Positions 13,404 to 26,004 of a stretch of 64,000 nucleotides of DNA are shown piece after piece. The DNA comes from Coptis chinensis (taxonomy: Eukaryota; Streptophyta; Magnoliopsida; Ranunculales; Ranunculaceae): the NCBI GenBank assembly GCA_015680905.1, contig CM027382.1, forward strand, positions 16,279,501 to 16,343,500, in the 5' to 3' direction. How positions within the stretch are numbered: the first letter of the stretch is position 1; every line of letters begins with the position of its first letter. The notes beneath the pieces were generated by a model that saw nothing but the letters and a program-made list of their open reading frames with translations, had not been told where the DNA came from and made no database searches. Made by a program: the position numbers and the translations under genes.

Positions 13404-13819
13404 ATTGTCCCCCACTTAACCATTCATTTTGGCTTGGGCACAACTTGACTATGGATATGGGATTTTATCCGAAAATGCCTCAATACTAGTTGGTGCGAAT
13501 TTCACTTTATCAATCCATGATGAACTCCTTTCTTATTTCATGTGGGACTATTTCTCTTTTCGATCCACACACATTAACAATCTCAATTTTGGACCGAACT
13601 CCAAAGGACTCCATTCGTTCATCGTCGAGTACGATTCAATGCCAGAGCTCTGGTGTGTTTGGGCCTCTCCACCTTAAATATGTTAGGACCTGGGTGCACT
13701 CGCCAGGCCTAAGCCTATATACTTATGTGATAACTAGTACTTAAGTCATTTCAAATAAAACCCAACACACATGACCAAGTTGTGGCCCAAGCTCAATGGG
13801 TGGTTAAGTGGGGGACAAT
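13404..13819. repeat. Fold-back repeat with 43-bp inverted arms
   Basis: The left arm (13404-13446, beginning attgtcccccacttaacc) is the reverse complement, with about six mismatches, of the right arm (13777-13819, ending ggttaagtgggggacaat). The spacer is about 330 bp. A related direct copy of the sequence just left of the fold-back (tgttagga...gataa.tagtact, about 13340-13400) lies inside it at about 13681-13742, and an inverted piece lies near 14055-14080. This looks like a non-autonomous fold-back or MITE-like element, or rearranged LTR pieces. I found no clear target duplication. Confidence 0.55.
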
Positions 13820-14192
13820 ATCAAAATGAGGGGAGGCTGCTACTTTAGAAAATGTTTTTGAAATGAAAAATCATTCTCTCCCATAACAACAAATCAACAA
13901 TAACACTAAATGGTAGTATGTATTTATGTTAACTAGTGATATATAGAGTATTTTTTTAAAAAAAAATAGAAAGTTAGGCGGAGGGGGCTATAACCCCTAT
14001 TAGCCCTCTCATAGGTCCGCCCCTAATTCCATAGGTGCAGAAGCCCAAGCCTAGCGGGCGTGCCAGGTCCTAACACAATAAACCAGGGACGTACTCAGTG
14101 TATTGGCAGGGTATTCGATCACTTGAATACCCTCAAGTTTGCTGGAAGAAAAAAATAATGCTAGTCTTAAACTTTTAGTATAACTTGGTAGC

Positions 14193-14512
14193 TAGGGGTG
14201 GAATTTGAGCTAATCAAGTCGAGTTTCACTACGCTAGGCTCAGCTCGTTTATTTAAACAAGCTTTAATATAGGCTCAAACTTGGCTAATATATTATATAA
14301 ACGAGTCCGAGCTGAGCTTAAATGAGCCGAGCCCGAGTAGCTCGTCTATTTTACACTGTGATGATGATATTTGAGCTTATCGAGCCGAGCTTCACTCTGC
14401 TCATTTATTAAGTGAGTTATAATATGGGTTCAACTCATTTAGTTAAATGAACTAGTTTGAGCCGAACTTAAATAAGCTGAGCTCGAGCTACTCGTCTCAA
14501 ATTCCACCCCTA
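14193..14512. mobile_element. hAT-like MITE (320 bp)
   Basis: The ends are perfect 17-bp inverted repeats: taggggtggaatttgag at 14193-14209 and its complement at 14496-14512. The interior consists of diverged gagcCGAGCtcgagct-type units and has no open frame. Short TIRs starting TAGGGGTG are typical of small hAT derivatives. No clean 8-bp target duplication is visible, which is the main doubt about the superfamily. Confidence 0.65.
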
Positions 14513-14628
14513 TAATTAACTTGGTTCATTAATTAACAAATATTTTAACAGTTAGGATCATGAATTATGTAGCACATGCCAATGACTCCATAACCATTCC
14601 TCTTCATCTCTATCCAGTAGGTTCCCAC

Positions 14629-15350
14629 TGTTGGAAATATGAAGGAATTTGTGTCCTCATGGGTTTGAACCCATGACCTTTTGTATCTACTACACTCTAA
14701 TGTGGGGGGCTTTAGTCCCACATTGGTTACTAAACTTAAGACTCTTAAGTTTATATTAGTTGTGTCCTTATGGAGGGATAGTGTAGAGAGATATAAGGAG
14801 GTGCTCGCGTGCACAAAAGGCCTCCTTGGTTTGGGGGCTCTCGGGAGGTGGGAGCTCCAGAAAACCTTAGTGCACGTCGCACGCAGGGGGGGGGGGGGTG
14901 CAAATCCACCCAATTGGGCTTCGCGTGGGTGCGAGTACTGGGCTTGTTTTTGCGTTTTTTTTTGTCTTCTTTCCAAAACTGTAACAGTTACAAAATCTTT
15001 CCTTGATTCGAGTCAAACCATAAATCAGGCAATGAGGAGTCGTGACTCTAGGCTTGAGTTGCGTTTTTAAGATCTATAAAACTAAGGTCTCTCCTGTTTA
15101 TCAAAAAAACGAAAACACAACATTATTTTCCTCTTATTAAAAACTTGTCCGAGTATCTTTGAGAGTTCCTGCAGAGTCGGTCATTGGTGGTGACACGCCA
15201 TCCATTTGTTGTATCCCGGGGAGACGACGCTTGGGTGGCGGCAACCATACCGGCGGCGTTTTTCGTCTTAAGGAAATTGTGCCGAGCACAATCCTCAGTG
15301 ATAAGTTTTACTTGCATTCTTATTACTGTTTTTCGATACTAGTTATAACA
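14629..15350 (+). repeat. 5' LTR of the composite copia element
   Basis: It begins TGTTGGAAAT after the cccac target site and ends ATAACA. It contains a 19-bp palindrome aacttaagactcttaagtt (14733-14751), a TATA-like atataagg near 14791 and a G-rich run near 14885. A hairpin attgtgccgagcacaat lies at about 15277-15293. The stretch at 15258-15272 is exactly complementary to the first bases of the internal region (15353-15367). The motif tagtcccacattgg near 14714 recurs in many plant LTRs, which is knowledge and not something shown here. Confidence 0.92.
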
Positions 15351-15412
15351 ATCTTAAGACGAAAAACTTAAATTGTCTAGTATTGTGCTCGCTTGTTCTT
15401 TATACTGCTAAA

Positions 15413-18400
15413 ATGGAAAAACCTAGTGGTAAGTCTGTCAAACCTGAGATTTTTATGGCAGAAATTTTAAGCACCGCAAATGAAAATCGCGGTTTTATCC
15501 GACTACTCGAAACCGGTTGAATGGATTTCGATTGAGAAACCCATTTACAATGAAAATGAAAATGAACCCGTCGCTCGGTGGTGTGGAGAGATGGGAAAAG
15601 AAGGATTATTTATGTCGAAATTATATACTTGATTGTCTTTCCCTTGATTTGTATGATGTTTATCTTTGTGTGTAATGCGACCGCTACTGATTGTGAAGTT
15701 TACTTGATAAGAAGTATGCTACCAAGATGCGTGTTCTAAGAAGTTTCTTGTAGGAAAGTTTCGAATTCAAGATGGAAGATGGGAAATCATTGTTTCTCAA
15801 GTGGAGGAGCCGCAAATAATCATTCATGAGATTTTGCAGAAGGTTATAAAATCTGCAAAGGTTTCCGTGTTGCTTCCATCATTGAGAAACTCCCTTCCTC
15901 GTGGAAGGAGTACAAAAAACATCTCAAACATAAGAAGAAAGAGATGACCTTAGAAGATCCGATCGTCAACCTTCGGATCGAGGAGGATAACAGGAAGGCT
16001 GAAATCAATGTGGAGACTTCAGAAAAGAAGGCTAAGGCTAACCTAGTTGAAGGTAACGCTACTAGTTCTTCTAAGTCTAAATCAACTAAATTCCCGTCAA
16101 AAAGAAACCATATCTGAACAAGAATAAATAGTCCCAACCTCACTTTAAAAAAACCTTACAATCTCGAAATTCATTGCTATGTGTAATGCGGATCACGAGG
16201 TCATATAGCCCCGGACTGTAAATTCAAAAAAGGTCCGAATGATGGGAAGAAAGATAAGGCACAAGCAAATGTAGTTCAGGATGGTAACTTTTCTGCTGTG
16301 GTTACTGAGGTTAACTTGGTGAGTAACATGACCGACTAGTGGCTAGACACCGGGCTACCAAACACATCCGTGGCACTAAAAGTGCATTTATGTCCTTCAA
16401 CCCTCTCCGGAGAAGGAGAAAGTATGTTCATGGGTAACTCATCTGCTTCTAGAGTTGAAGGAAAAGGGACTGTTAATTTGAAGTTCACTTCTGAAAATGT
16501 TCTTAATTTGAAGGATGTTCTTTATGTTCCTGATATTAGGAAAAATCTGGTTTCTGGTTCCCTTTTAAGTAAGAAGGGGTTCAAACTTGTCTTTGAGTCA
16601 GACAAATTTGTTCTGACTAAGGGGGGAACCTTTGTGGGTAAAGGTTATTTAGATGAAGGCTTGTTTAAGCTCAATGTAACTGATTTTGAATTTAATAAAG
16701 CATCTACTTCTTCTTATATGGTTGAGTCATTTGATCTGTGGCATAGTAGACTTGGACACGTTAATAATGTTTCAATTAAAAAACTGATGCATCTAGGTAA
16801 CATATCCAAGAATACTATTTCTGAAAACAAGAGATGTGAAGTATGTGTAGAATCTAAATATGCTAGGAAACCTTTCAAAAAGGTAGAAAGAAACACTGAG
16901 TTGTTGGCATTGATTCACACTGACTTATGTGATCTTAAAGGTTACATGACTAGAGGAGGTAATAAATATTTTGTTACATTCATTGATGATGCTTCATGTA
17001 TCTAGGGTTATAGGCAGTCTCATGTATCTCATGTTTCTGTCATGTTTATCTGCTTAAGAGTAAGGATGATAGCTTAGCTAAATTTATTTCCTTTAAAACC
17101 TGAAGTTGAGAACCAGTTAGACAAAAAAATAAAAAATAGTTAGGTCCGATAGAGGAGGTGAATATTCGTCCTTTCAATAAATTTTGTGAAAATAATGGTA
17201 TTGTACATGAGACCATCGCCCTTTATGCTCCCCAATCCAATGGGATAGCAGAGAGGGAAAAATAGGACTCTCAAAGATATGATCAATTCAATGATCAATA
17301 GCTCTGGGCTTCTATGAACCTATGGGGAGGCTTTGCTAACGGCCCTGTTATATTCTCAATAAGATACCTTTTAAAGACACAGATAAAAACTCCATATGAG
17401 ATATGGAAAAATAGGACACCATCTTATAAATTCTTTAAAGTGTGGGGGTGTTTGGCTAAGGTGTCTATACCAACACCCAAGAGGACTAAACTTGGCCCTA
17501 AAACTGTAGATTGTGTGTTTATTGGGTATGCATGTAATAGCAAAGCCTACTGTGGTTTTAGTTTTCAAATCTAAAAATAAATTTGTTGATGATAATACCA
17601 TTATTGAGTCTAGGGATGCTGTCTTTTTTAGGATAAATTCCCATTTATTGAGAGATCTGGAGGGACTCCGAGTTCTTCTAGACTTGCTCCTAGAGTTCGA
17701 GAAGATTCTTCTGCTGAAGATGAAATTGAACTTAGGAGGAGCAAGAGACCTAGGACTAACACCTCTTTTGGACCTGATTTCCTTACTTTCTTGGTAGAGG
17801 ATGATCCTCAGACCTATTTAGAGGCAATGTCATCTTCGATGCCATTTTTTGGAAGGGCCATTCTAAGTGAATATGAGTCCATTATAACTAATAACACTTG
17901 GGAGCTGGTTGAGTTGCCCCCAGTTGTAAAACTATTGGGAATAAATGGTTATTTAGAAAAAAAAACTTAAGGCGATGGATCCATTGATAAATATAAAGCG
18001 AGATTAGTAGCAAAAGGCTATAAAAAGAGAGAGAAGGGTTTGATTTCTTTGATACTTACTCTCTGTGACAAGGATTACATCTATCGAGAATGTTAATAGC
18101 CTTTGCTTCTACTTTCGTAATCTCGTAATTCACCAAATGGACGTTAAAACGCATTTCTAAATGGGGAATTACAAGAGGAGATATATATGGATAAGCCGTA
18201 AGGGTTTGTTTTAGAAGGCCTTGAGAGAAAAGTTTGTAGGCTAAAGAAATCTCTTTACTGGTCTCAAACAAGCTCCTAAACAAATGGCATGAGAAATTTG
18301 ATAGTGTGCTAATCTTTAATGGTTTTAATATTAATGAGGCGATAAATGCATTTATTGTAAATTTGAGAAACAATCTGGTGTAATTATCTGTTTATATGTG

Positions 18401-19340
18401 GATGACATGTTGATCATTGGAACCAGTGTAGAGACCGTCAATAAGACTAAATCTTTTTTGAGTAAGCATTTTGACATGAAAGATTTGGGTATTGCTAATG
18501 TCATTCTTGGCATTAAGATTGTGTATAATTTTGATGGAATTACTTTGTCTCAATCTCATTATGTAGAAAAATGCTTAAAAAGATTTAATCAATTTGATCA
18601 GATATACCGCCGAACACCATATGATCCTAGTATACATTTGACAAAAAATACTGGATTAGGTGTATCTCCTTTAGAGTTTTCTAGGGTTATAGGCAGTCTC
18701 ATGTATCTTATGAACTGCACTAGACCCGACATAGCTTACGCCGTAAGCAAACTTAGTAGATACACCATAAATCCCAAAGAATGAGCATTGGGATGCTCTT
18801 ATCGAGTATTGAGATATTTGAAATATACTTCAAATTATGGTGTTCATTATGGCGATATCCAAATTGCGGCTTGAGGGTACAATGATGCCAATTGGATTGC
18901 TTTGATTCTCGTGAATCTAAATCCACTAGTGGCTATGTGTTCACTATGGCGGGGGGTGCAGTGTCTTGGAAATCATCTAAGCAAACTTGCATTGCCCGCT
19001 CCACTATGGAATCTTAGTTTATAGCTTTAGACAAAGCTAGTGAGGAAGCAGAGTGGATCGAATTTTTGATGGATATCCCGCTTTGGCCTAAACCTGCTCC
19101 ACTGTCTCTATTCACCGTGATAGCCAAGCCGCTTATCTTGAGGGCCAAAAATACTTCCTATAATGGGAAATCTCGACATATTCGTTTAATACATAACACT
19201 TGCGACGACAGTTGTTAAGAGATGGGATCATAGCTATTGACTTTGTGAGGTCAAAAGAAAATTTAGGCGATCCTTTAACTAAAGGCCCGGCTAGAGAGTC
19301 GGTTTTAGTACATCGAGGGGATGGGGCTAAAGTCTATTAA
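15413..19340 (+). pseudogene. Copia gag-pol, first copy (many frameshifts)
   Basis: The likely start is ATG 15413 (MEKPSGKSVKPE). In order, a broken CCHC zinc knuckle lies near 16170-16215 and a damaged protease WLDTG near 16340. Then come pre-integrase and integrase ([17 protein letters not shown] at about 16735, then THE zinc-to-DDE part to about 17570), RT with CLYVDDMLIIG at about 18390, and RNase H to about 19340. Stops and indels break it in every domain. A 26-bp insertion copied from the RT region interrupts the integrase at 17004-17029. Many breaks fall where the second copy still reads through, so some may be sequence error. As written it cannot make a full polyprotein. Confidence 0.88.
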
Positions 19341-19949
19341 AGACTAATTGCCTATTTAATTAAATCACCGATAACTCGACACCCCTTTCGTGAATGGAGA
19401 TCCCGGGATAAAGGTTCAATGGGGAAACAAGTTATCTGCGTGATTTGTGGGGGGTACTACACCTAGAGTGAAAACTCGTACCCATCCCTATGATGTAGTA
19501 GTACCTTCAGTATCATTTAAAGGATGAGTGAATACTCTTAATGCTTTCTATAGCTGGTTTTTCCATGGGGTGTAAAGATACTGATACACTCTCGATAGAG
19601 GCACCTATATGAGTGAGGAAGTAAAGTCGCTTCCTATGAGAACTTATAGGCTTGTTCTCTAGAGCACTCATGAAACCCAGGAAGCTCATGGCTATAATGA
19701 GCAACAACCGGAGGGAACTCTATGATGTTTTTTAAGTTATGTGTGTTACCTGTTGACTTGGCTTACATATATGTTGAATGGGCTCAAGGCTATGGTCACT
19801 AGTCAACTAGTAATCCCGACAAACAAACACCAAGCGAAGGTTCAAGTCGTGATGACACCTTCACCCCATTCATAACTTCTTCATACTCGGACATTCTTGT
19901 TTTTGTTTTTCTTTTCTTCGTTTCTTAATAATTCCATTCATGTGGGGAT

Positions 19950-20669
19950 TGTTGGAAATGTGAAGGAATTTGTGTCCTCATGGGTTTGAACCCATGACCT
20001 TTGTATCTACTACACTCTAATGTGGGGGCTTTAGTCCCACATTGGTTACTAAACTTAAGACTCTTAAGTTTATATTGGTTGTGTCCTTATGGAGGGATAG
20101 TGTAGAGATATAAGGAGGTGCTCGCGCACACACAAGGCCTCCTTGGTTTTGGGGCTCTCGGGAGGTGGGAGCTCCGAAAACCTTAGTGCACGCCGCCGCC
20201 AGGGGGTGCAAATCCACCCAATTGGGCTTCGGGTGGAGTGCGAGTCTTGGGCTTGTTTTTTATGCGTTTTTGGGTCTTCTTTCCAAAACCGTAAATAGCT
20301 TACAAAATCTTTCCTTGATTCGAGTCAAACCATAAATCGTGCAATGAGGAGTCGTGACTCTGGGCTTGAGTTGCGCTTTTAAGATCTATAAAACTAAGGT
20401 CTCTCCCTGCTTATCAAAAAAAAAAAACACAACATTATTTTCCTCTTATTAAAAACTTGTCCGGAGTATCTTTGAGAGTTCCTCGCAGAGTGGTCATTGG
20501 TCATTATCGACACGCCATCCATCCATCGTTGTATCCTAGGAGACGCGACGCTGAAGGTCGGCAAAACCCATACCGCGTTTTTCGTCTTAAGGAAATTGTG
20601 TCGAGCACAATCCTCAGTGATAAGTTTTACTTGCATTCTTATTACTGTTTTTCGATACTAGTTATAACA
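19950..20669 (+). repeat. Middle LTR shared by the two internal regions
   Basis: It is 720 bp, begins TGTTGGAAATG after a purine-rich stretch (tgtgggga, about 19941-19948, the likely polypurine tract of the first copy) and ends TATAACA. The same palindrome and U5 inverted-repeat arm are present as in the first LTR. No 5-bp duplication flanks it, as expected if it is shared by a tandem. Confidence 0.92.
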
Positions 20670-20731
20670 ATCTTAAGACGAAAAACTTAAATTGTCTAGT
20701 ATTGTGCTCGCTTGTTCTTTATACTGCTAAA

Positions 20732-23700
20732 ATGGAAAAACCTAGTGGTAAGTCTGTCAAACCCAGGATTTTTATGGCAGAAATTTTAAGCAACGGCAAA
20801 TGAAAATGCGGTTTTATCCGACTACTCTGAACCGGTTGAATGGATTTCGATTGAGAAACCCATTTACAATGAAAATGAAAATGAACACAGTGGATTACGG
20901 TGGTGTGGAGAGATGGGAAAAGAAGGATTATTTATGTCGAAATTATATACTTGATTGTCTTTCCCTTGATTTGTATGATGTTTATCTTTGTGTGTAATGA
21001 CCGCTACTGAATTGTGAAGTTTACTTGATAAGAAGTATGCTACCAAGATGCGGGTTTCTAAGAAGTTTCTTGTAGGAAAGTTTCGAATTCAAGATGGAAG
21101 ATGGGAAATCTGTTGTTTCTCAAGTGGAGGAGCCGCAAATAATCATTCATGAGATTTTGCGGGAAGGTTATAAAATCTGCAAAGGTTTCGTGTTGCTTCC
21201 ATCATTGAGAAACTCCCTTCCTCGTGGAAGGAGTACAAAAAAAACATCTCAAACATAAGAAGAAAGAGATGACCTTAGAAGATCGATCGTCAACCTTCGG
21301 ATTGAGGAGGATAACAGGAAGGCTGAAATCAATGTGGAGACTTGAAAATGAAGGCTAAAAGGCTAACCTAGTCAAGTTGAAGTATAGTTGTTGCTAGTTC
21401 TTCTAAGTCTAAATCAACTAAATTCCCGTCAAAAGAAACCATATCACGAACAAGAATAAACAGTCCCAACCTCACTTTAAAATGAAACCTTACAATCCAC
21501 GAAATTCATTACTATGTGTGCGGATCACGAGGTCATATAGCCCGGATGTAAATTCAAAAAGGTCCAATGATGGGAAGAAAGATAAGGCACAAGCAAATGC
21601 AGTTCGGGATGGTAACTTTTCTTCTGCGTGTTCTTGAGGTTAACTTGGTGAGTAACATGACCCGACTAGTGGCTAGACACTTTGGGGCTACCAAACACAT
21701 CCGTGGCACTAAAAGTGCATTTTATCCCTTCAAAATCCGGGAGAAGGAGAAAGTCTGTTCATGGGTAACTCATCCGCTTCTAGAGTTGAAGGAAAAGGGA
21801 TTGTTAATTTGAAGTTCACTTCTGAAATGTTCTTAATTTGAAGGATGTTCTTTATGTTCCCCGATATTAGGAAAAATCTGGTTTTGGTTCCCTTTTAAGT
21901 AAGAAGGGGTTCAAACTTGTCTTTGAGTCGACAAATTTGTTCGACTAAGGGGAACCTTTGTGGGTAAAGGTTATTTAGATGAAGGCTTGTTTAAGCTCAA
22001 TGTAACTGATTTTGAATTTAATAAAGCATCTACTTCTTCTTATATGGTTGAGTCATTTGATCTGTGGTATAGTAGACTTGGACACGTTAATAATGTTTCA
22101 ATTAAAAAACTGATGCATCTAGGTAACATATCCAAGAATACTATTTCTGAAAACCAGAGATGTGAAGTATGTGTAGAATCTAAATATGCTAGGAAACCTT
22201 TCAAAAATGTAGAAAGAAACACTGAGTTGTTGGCATTGATTCACACTGACTTATGTGATCTTAAAGGTTACATGACTAGAGGAGGTAATAAATATTTTGT
22301 TACATTCATTGATGATGCTTCATGTATCTAGGGTTATAGGCAGTCTCATGTATCTCATGTTTCTGTCATGTTTATCTGCTTAAGAGTAAGGATGATAGCT
22401 TAGCTAAATTTATTTCCTTTAAAACTGAAGTTGAGAACCAGTTAGACAAAAAAATAAAAATAGTTAGGTCTGATAGAGGAGGTGAATATTCTGGTCCTTT
22501 CAATAAATTTTGTGAAAATAATGGTATTGTACATGAGACCACTGCCCCTTATGCTCCCCAATCCAATGGGATAGCAGAGAGGAAAAATAGGACTCTCAAA
22601 GATATGATCAATTCAATGATCAATAGCTCTCGGGGCTTCTATGAACCTATGGGGAGGCTTTGCTAACGGCTGTTATATTCTAATAAGATACCTTTTAAAG
22701 ACACAGATAAAACTCCATATGAGATGTGGAAAAATAGGACACCATCTTATAAATTCTTTAAAGTGTGGGGGTGTTTGGCTAAGGTGTCTATACCAACACC
22801 CAAGAGGACTAAACTTTTCCCTAAAACTGTAGATTGTGTCTTTTATTGGGTATGCCTGAGAATAGCAAATGCCTGTGTTTTTAGTTTTCAAATCTAAAAA
22901 TAAATTTGTTGATGATAATACCATTATTGAGTCTAGGGATCTTTTTTTTTTTTGAGGATAAATTCCCATTTATTGAGAGATCTGGAGGGACTCCGAGTTC
23001 TTCTAGACTTGCTCCTAGAGTTCGAGAAGATTCTTCTGCTGAAGATGAAATTGAACTTAGGAGGAGCAAGAGACCTAGGACTAACACCTCTTTTGGACCT
23101 GATTTCCTTACTTTCTTGGTAGAGGATGATCCTCAGACCTATTTAGAGGCAATGTCATCTTCTGATGCCATTTTTTGGAGGGAGGCCATTCTAAGTGAAT
23201 ATGAGTCCATTATAACTAATAACACTTGGGAGCTGGTTGAGTTGCCCCCTGGTTGTAAAACTATTGGGAATAAATGGTTATTTAGAAAGAAACTTAAGGC
23301 AGATGGATCCATTGAAAAATATAAAGCGAGATTAGTAGCAAAAGGCTATAAAAAGAGAGAAGGGTTTGATTTCTTTGATACTTACTCTCCTGTGATAAGG
23401 ATTACATCTATCAGAATGTTAATAGCCTTTGCTTCTACTCGTAATCTCGTAATTCACCAAATGGACGTTAAAACGGCATTTCTAAATGGGGAATTACAAG
23501 AGGAGATATATATGGATCAGCCAGAAGGGTTTGTTTTAGAAGGCCTTGAGAGAAAAGTTTGTAGGCTAAAGAAATCTCTTTACGGTCTCAAACAAGCTCC
23601 TAAACAGTGGCATGAGAAATTTGATAGTGTGCTAATCTCTAATGGTTTTAATATTAATGAGGCAGATAAATGCATTTATTGTAAATTTGAGAAACAATCT

Positions 23701-24690
23701 GGTGTAATTATCTGTTTATATGTGGATGACATGTTGATCATTGGAACCAGTTTAGAGACCGTCAATAAGACTAAATCTTTTTTGAGTAAGCATTTTGACA
23801 TGAAAGATTTGGGTATTGCTGATGTCATTCTTGGCATTAAGATTGTGTATAATTTTGATGGAATTACTTTGTCTCAATCTCATTATGTAGAGAAAATGCT
23901 TAAAAGATTTAATCAATTTGATCAGATATACCCGCGAACACCATATGATCCTAGTATACATTTGACAAAAAATAATTTGGATTAGGTGTATCTCCTTTAG
24001 AGTTTTCTAGGGTTATAAAGGAGTCTCATGTATCTTATGAACTGCACTAGACTCGACATAGCTTACTTACCGTAAGCAAACTTAGTAGATACACCATAAA
24101 TCCCAAAGAATGAGCATTGGGATGCTCTTATCGAGTATTGAGATATTTGAAATATACTTCAAATTATGGTGTTCATTATGGCGATATCCAAATTGCGGCT
24201 TGAGGGTACAAATGATGCCAATTGGATTGCCGATTCTCGGAATCTAAATCCACTAGTGGCTATGTGTTCACTATGGCGGGGGGTGCGTGTCTTTGAAATC
24301 ATCTAAGCAAACTTGCATTGCCCGTTCCACTATGGAATCTGAGTTTATAGCTTTAGACAAAGCTAGTGAGGAAGCAGAGTGGATCGGGAATTTTTGATGG
24401 ATATCCCGCTTTGGCCTAAACCTCGCTCCACCCTGTCTCTATTCAATCGTGATAGCCAAGCTGTTATCTTGAGGGCCAAAAATACTTCCTATAATGGGAA
24501 ATCTCGACATATTAAAATCGAATACATAACACTTGTCGGCGACAGTTGTTAAGAGATGGGATCATAGCTATTGACTTTGTGAGGTCAAAAGAAAATTTAG
24601 CTGATCCTTTAACTAAAGGCCTGGCTAGAGAGTTGGTTTTTAGTACATCGAGGGGGATGGGGCTAAAGTCTATTAAAGACTAATTGCCTA
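20732..24690 (+). pseudogene. Copia gag-pol, second copy (better preserved)
   Basis: It has the same order as the first copy, with ATG at 20732. The gag and protease parts are broken. A zinc-knuckle remnant lies near 21510-21555 and the protease is disturbed near 21670. Pre-integrase and the integrase start are open at 21960-22331, and the integrase then carries the same 26-bp insertion and stop (22330-22355) as the first copy. The RT frame is open over 359 codons (22906-23985), with QMDVKTAFLNGELQEEIYM and the catalytic CLYVDDMLIIG. RNase H follows with frameshifts to about 24690. It is a defective element with an RT domain that reads intact. Confidence 0.9.
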
Positions 24691-25290
24691 TTTAATTAAA
24701 TCACCGATAACTCCACACCCAACCTTCGCGTGAATGGAGATCCCGGGATCAAGGTTCAATGGGGAAACAAGTTATCTGCAAGGATTTGTGGGGGTACTAC
24801 ACCTAGAGTGAAAACTCTGTACCCATCCCTATGATGTAGTAGTACCTTCTGTATCATTTAAAGGATGAGTGAATACTCTTAATGCTTTCTATAGCTGGTT
24901 TTTCCAGTGGGGTGTAAAGATACAGTACACTCCTGATAGAGGCACCTATATGAGTGAGGAAGTAAAGCCGCTTCCTATGAGAACTTATAGGCTTGTTCTC
25001 TAGAGCACTCATGAAACCTGGGAAGCTCATGGCTATACGAGCACAACTGAGGGAACTCTATGATGTTTTTTTAAGTTATGTGTGTTACCTGTTGACTTGG
25101 CTTACATATATGTTGAACAGTTCAAGACTATGGTCACTAGTCAACTAGTAATCCCGACAGACAAACACCAAGCGAAGGTTCAAGTCGTATGACACCTTCA
25201 GCCCATTCATAACTTCTTCATACTCCAGACATTCTTGTTTTTGTTTTTTCTTTTCTTCTGTTTCTTAATAATTCCATTCATGTGGGGGAT

Positions 25291-26004
25291 TGTTGGAAAT
25301 GTGAAGGAATTTGTGTCCTCATGGGTTTGAACCCATGACCTTTTGTATCTACTACACTCTAATGTGGGGGGGCTTTAGTCCCATTGGTTACTAAACTTAA
25401 GACTCTTAAGTTTATATTGGTTGTGTCCTTATGGAGGGATAGTGTAGAGATATAAGGAGGTGCTCAGCACACAAGGCCTCCTTGGTTTGGGGGCTCTCGG
25501 GAGGTGGGGGAGCTCCGAGAAAACCTTAGTGCACGCCGCGCCAGGGGTGCAAATCCACCCAATTGGGCTTCGCGTGGGTGCGAGTACTGGGCTTGTTTTT
25601 GCGTTTTTTTTGGTCTTCTTTCCAAAATTGTAACAGTTACAAAATCTTTCCTTGATTCGAGTCAAACCATAAATCAGGCAATGAGGAGTCATGACTCTAG
25701 GCTTGAGTTGCGTTTTTAAGATCTATAAAACTAAGGTCTCTCCTGTTTATCAAAAAAAACGAAAACACAACATTATTTTCCTCTTATTAAAAACTTGTTT
25801 GGAGTATGCTGAGAGTTCCTGCAGAGCTGGTCATTGGCTGGTGACACACTCATCCACTGTTGTATCCTGGGAGACGTACGCTTGAGGTCGGCAAAGAACC
25901 ATACCGGGCGGCGTTTTTAGATTTAGGAAATTGTGCCGAGCACAATCCTCAGTGATAAGTTTTACTTGCATTCTTATTACTGTTTTTTGATACTAGTTAT
26001 AACA
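25291..26004 (+). repeat. 3' LTR of the composite copia element
   Basis: It is 714 bp, begins TGTTGGAAAT right after a polypurine tract (tgtggggga, 25281-25289) and ends ATAACA before the cccac target duplication. Unlike the two other LTRs, its U5 arm near 25911-25926 reads gtttttagatttagg, so it no longer complements the internal region. Confidence 0.92.

Larger units (their letters stand above)
14629..26004 (+). mobile_element. Composite Ty1/copia element: LTR-internal-LTR-internal-LTR
   Basis: Three LTRs of 722, 720 and 714 bp, all beginning TGTTGGAAAT and ending TATAACA, bracket two nearly parallel internal regions (15351-19949 and 20670-25290). The whole block is flanked by one 5-bp direct duplication, cccac (14624-14628 and 26005-26009), and no duplication is seen at the middle LTR. 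It therefore behaves as a single insertion that became a tandem by recombination between LTRs of sister copies, or that inserted already as a tandem. The order gag, protease, integrase, RT, RNase H is that of copia. Neither copy has an intact polyprotein. Confidence 0.93.

Noticed and set aside
13429..13677. 82-codon plus-strand frame starting MAWAQLDYGYG
   Set aside because: It lies between the arms of the fold-back repeat and resembles no known protein.
14640..14680. tRNA-like gene: the minus strand has GGTTCAAACCC with a T-arm-like stem in each LTR of the composite copia element
   Set aside because: No acceptor stem, D-arm or anticodon arm can be placed around it, and it occurs at the same site in all three LTRs.
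14681..15070. 129-codon plus-strand open frame
   Set aside because: It lies wholly inside an LTR, is broken in the two other LTR copies and has no family resemblance.
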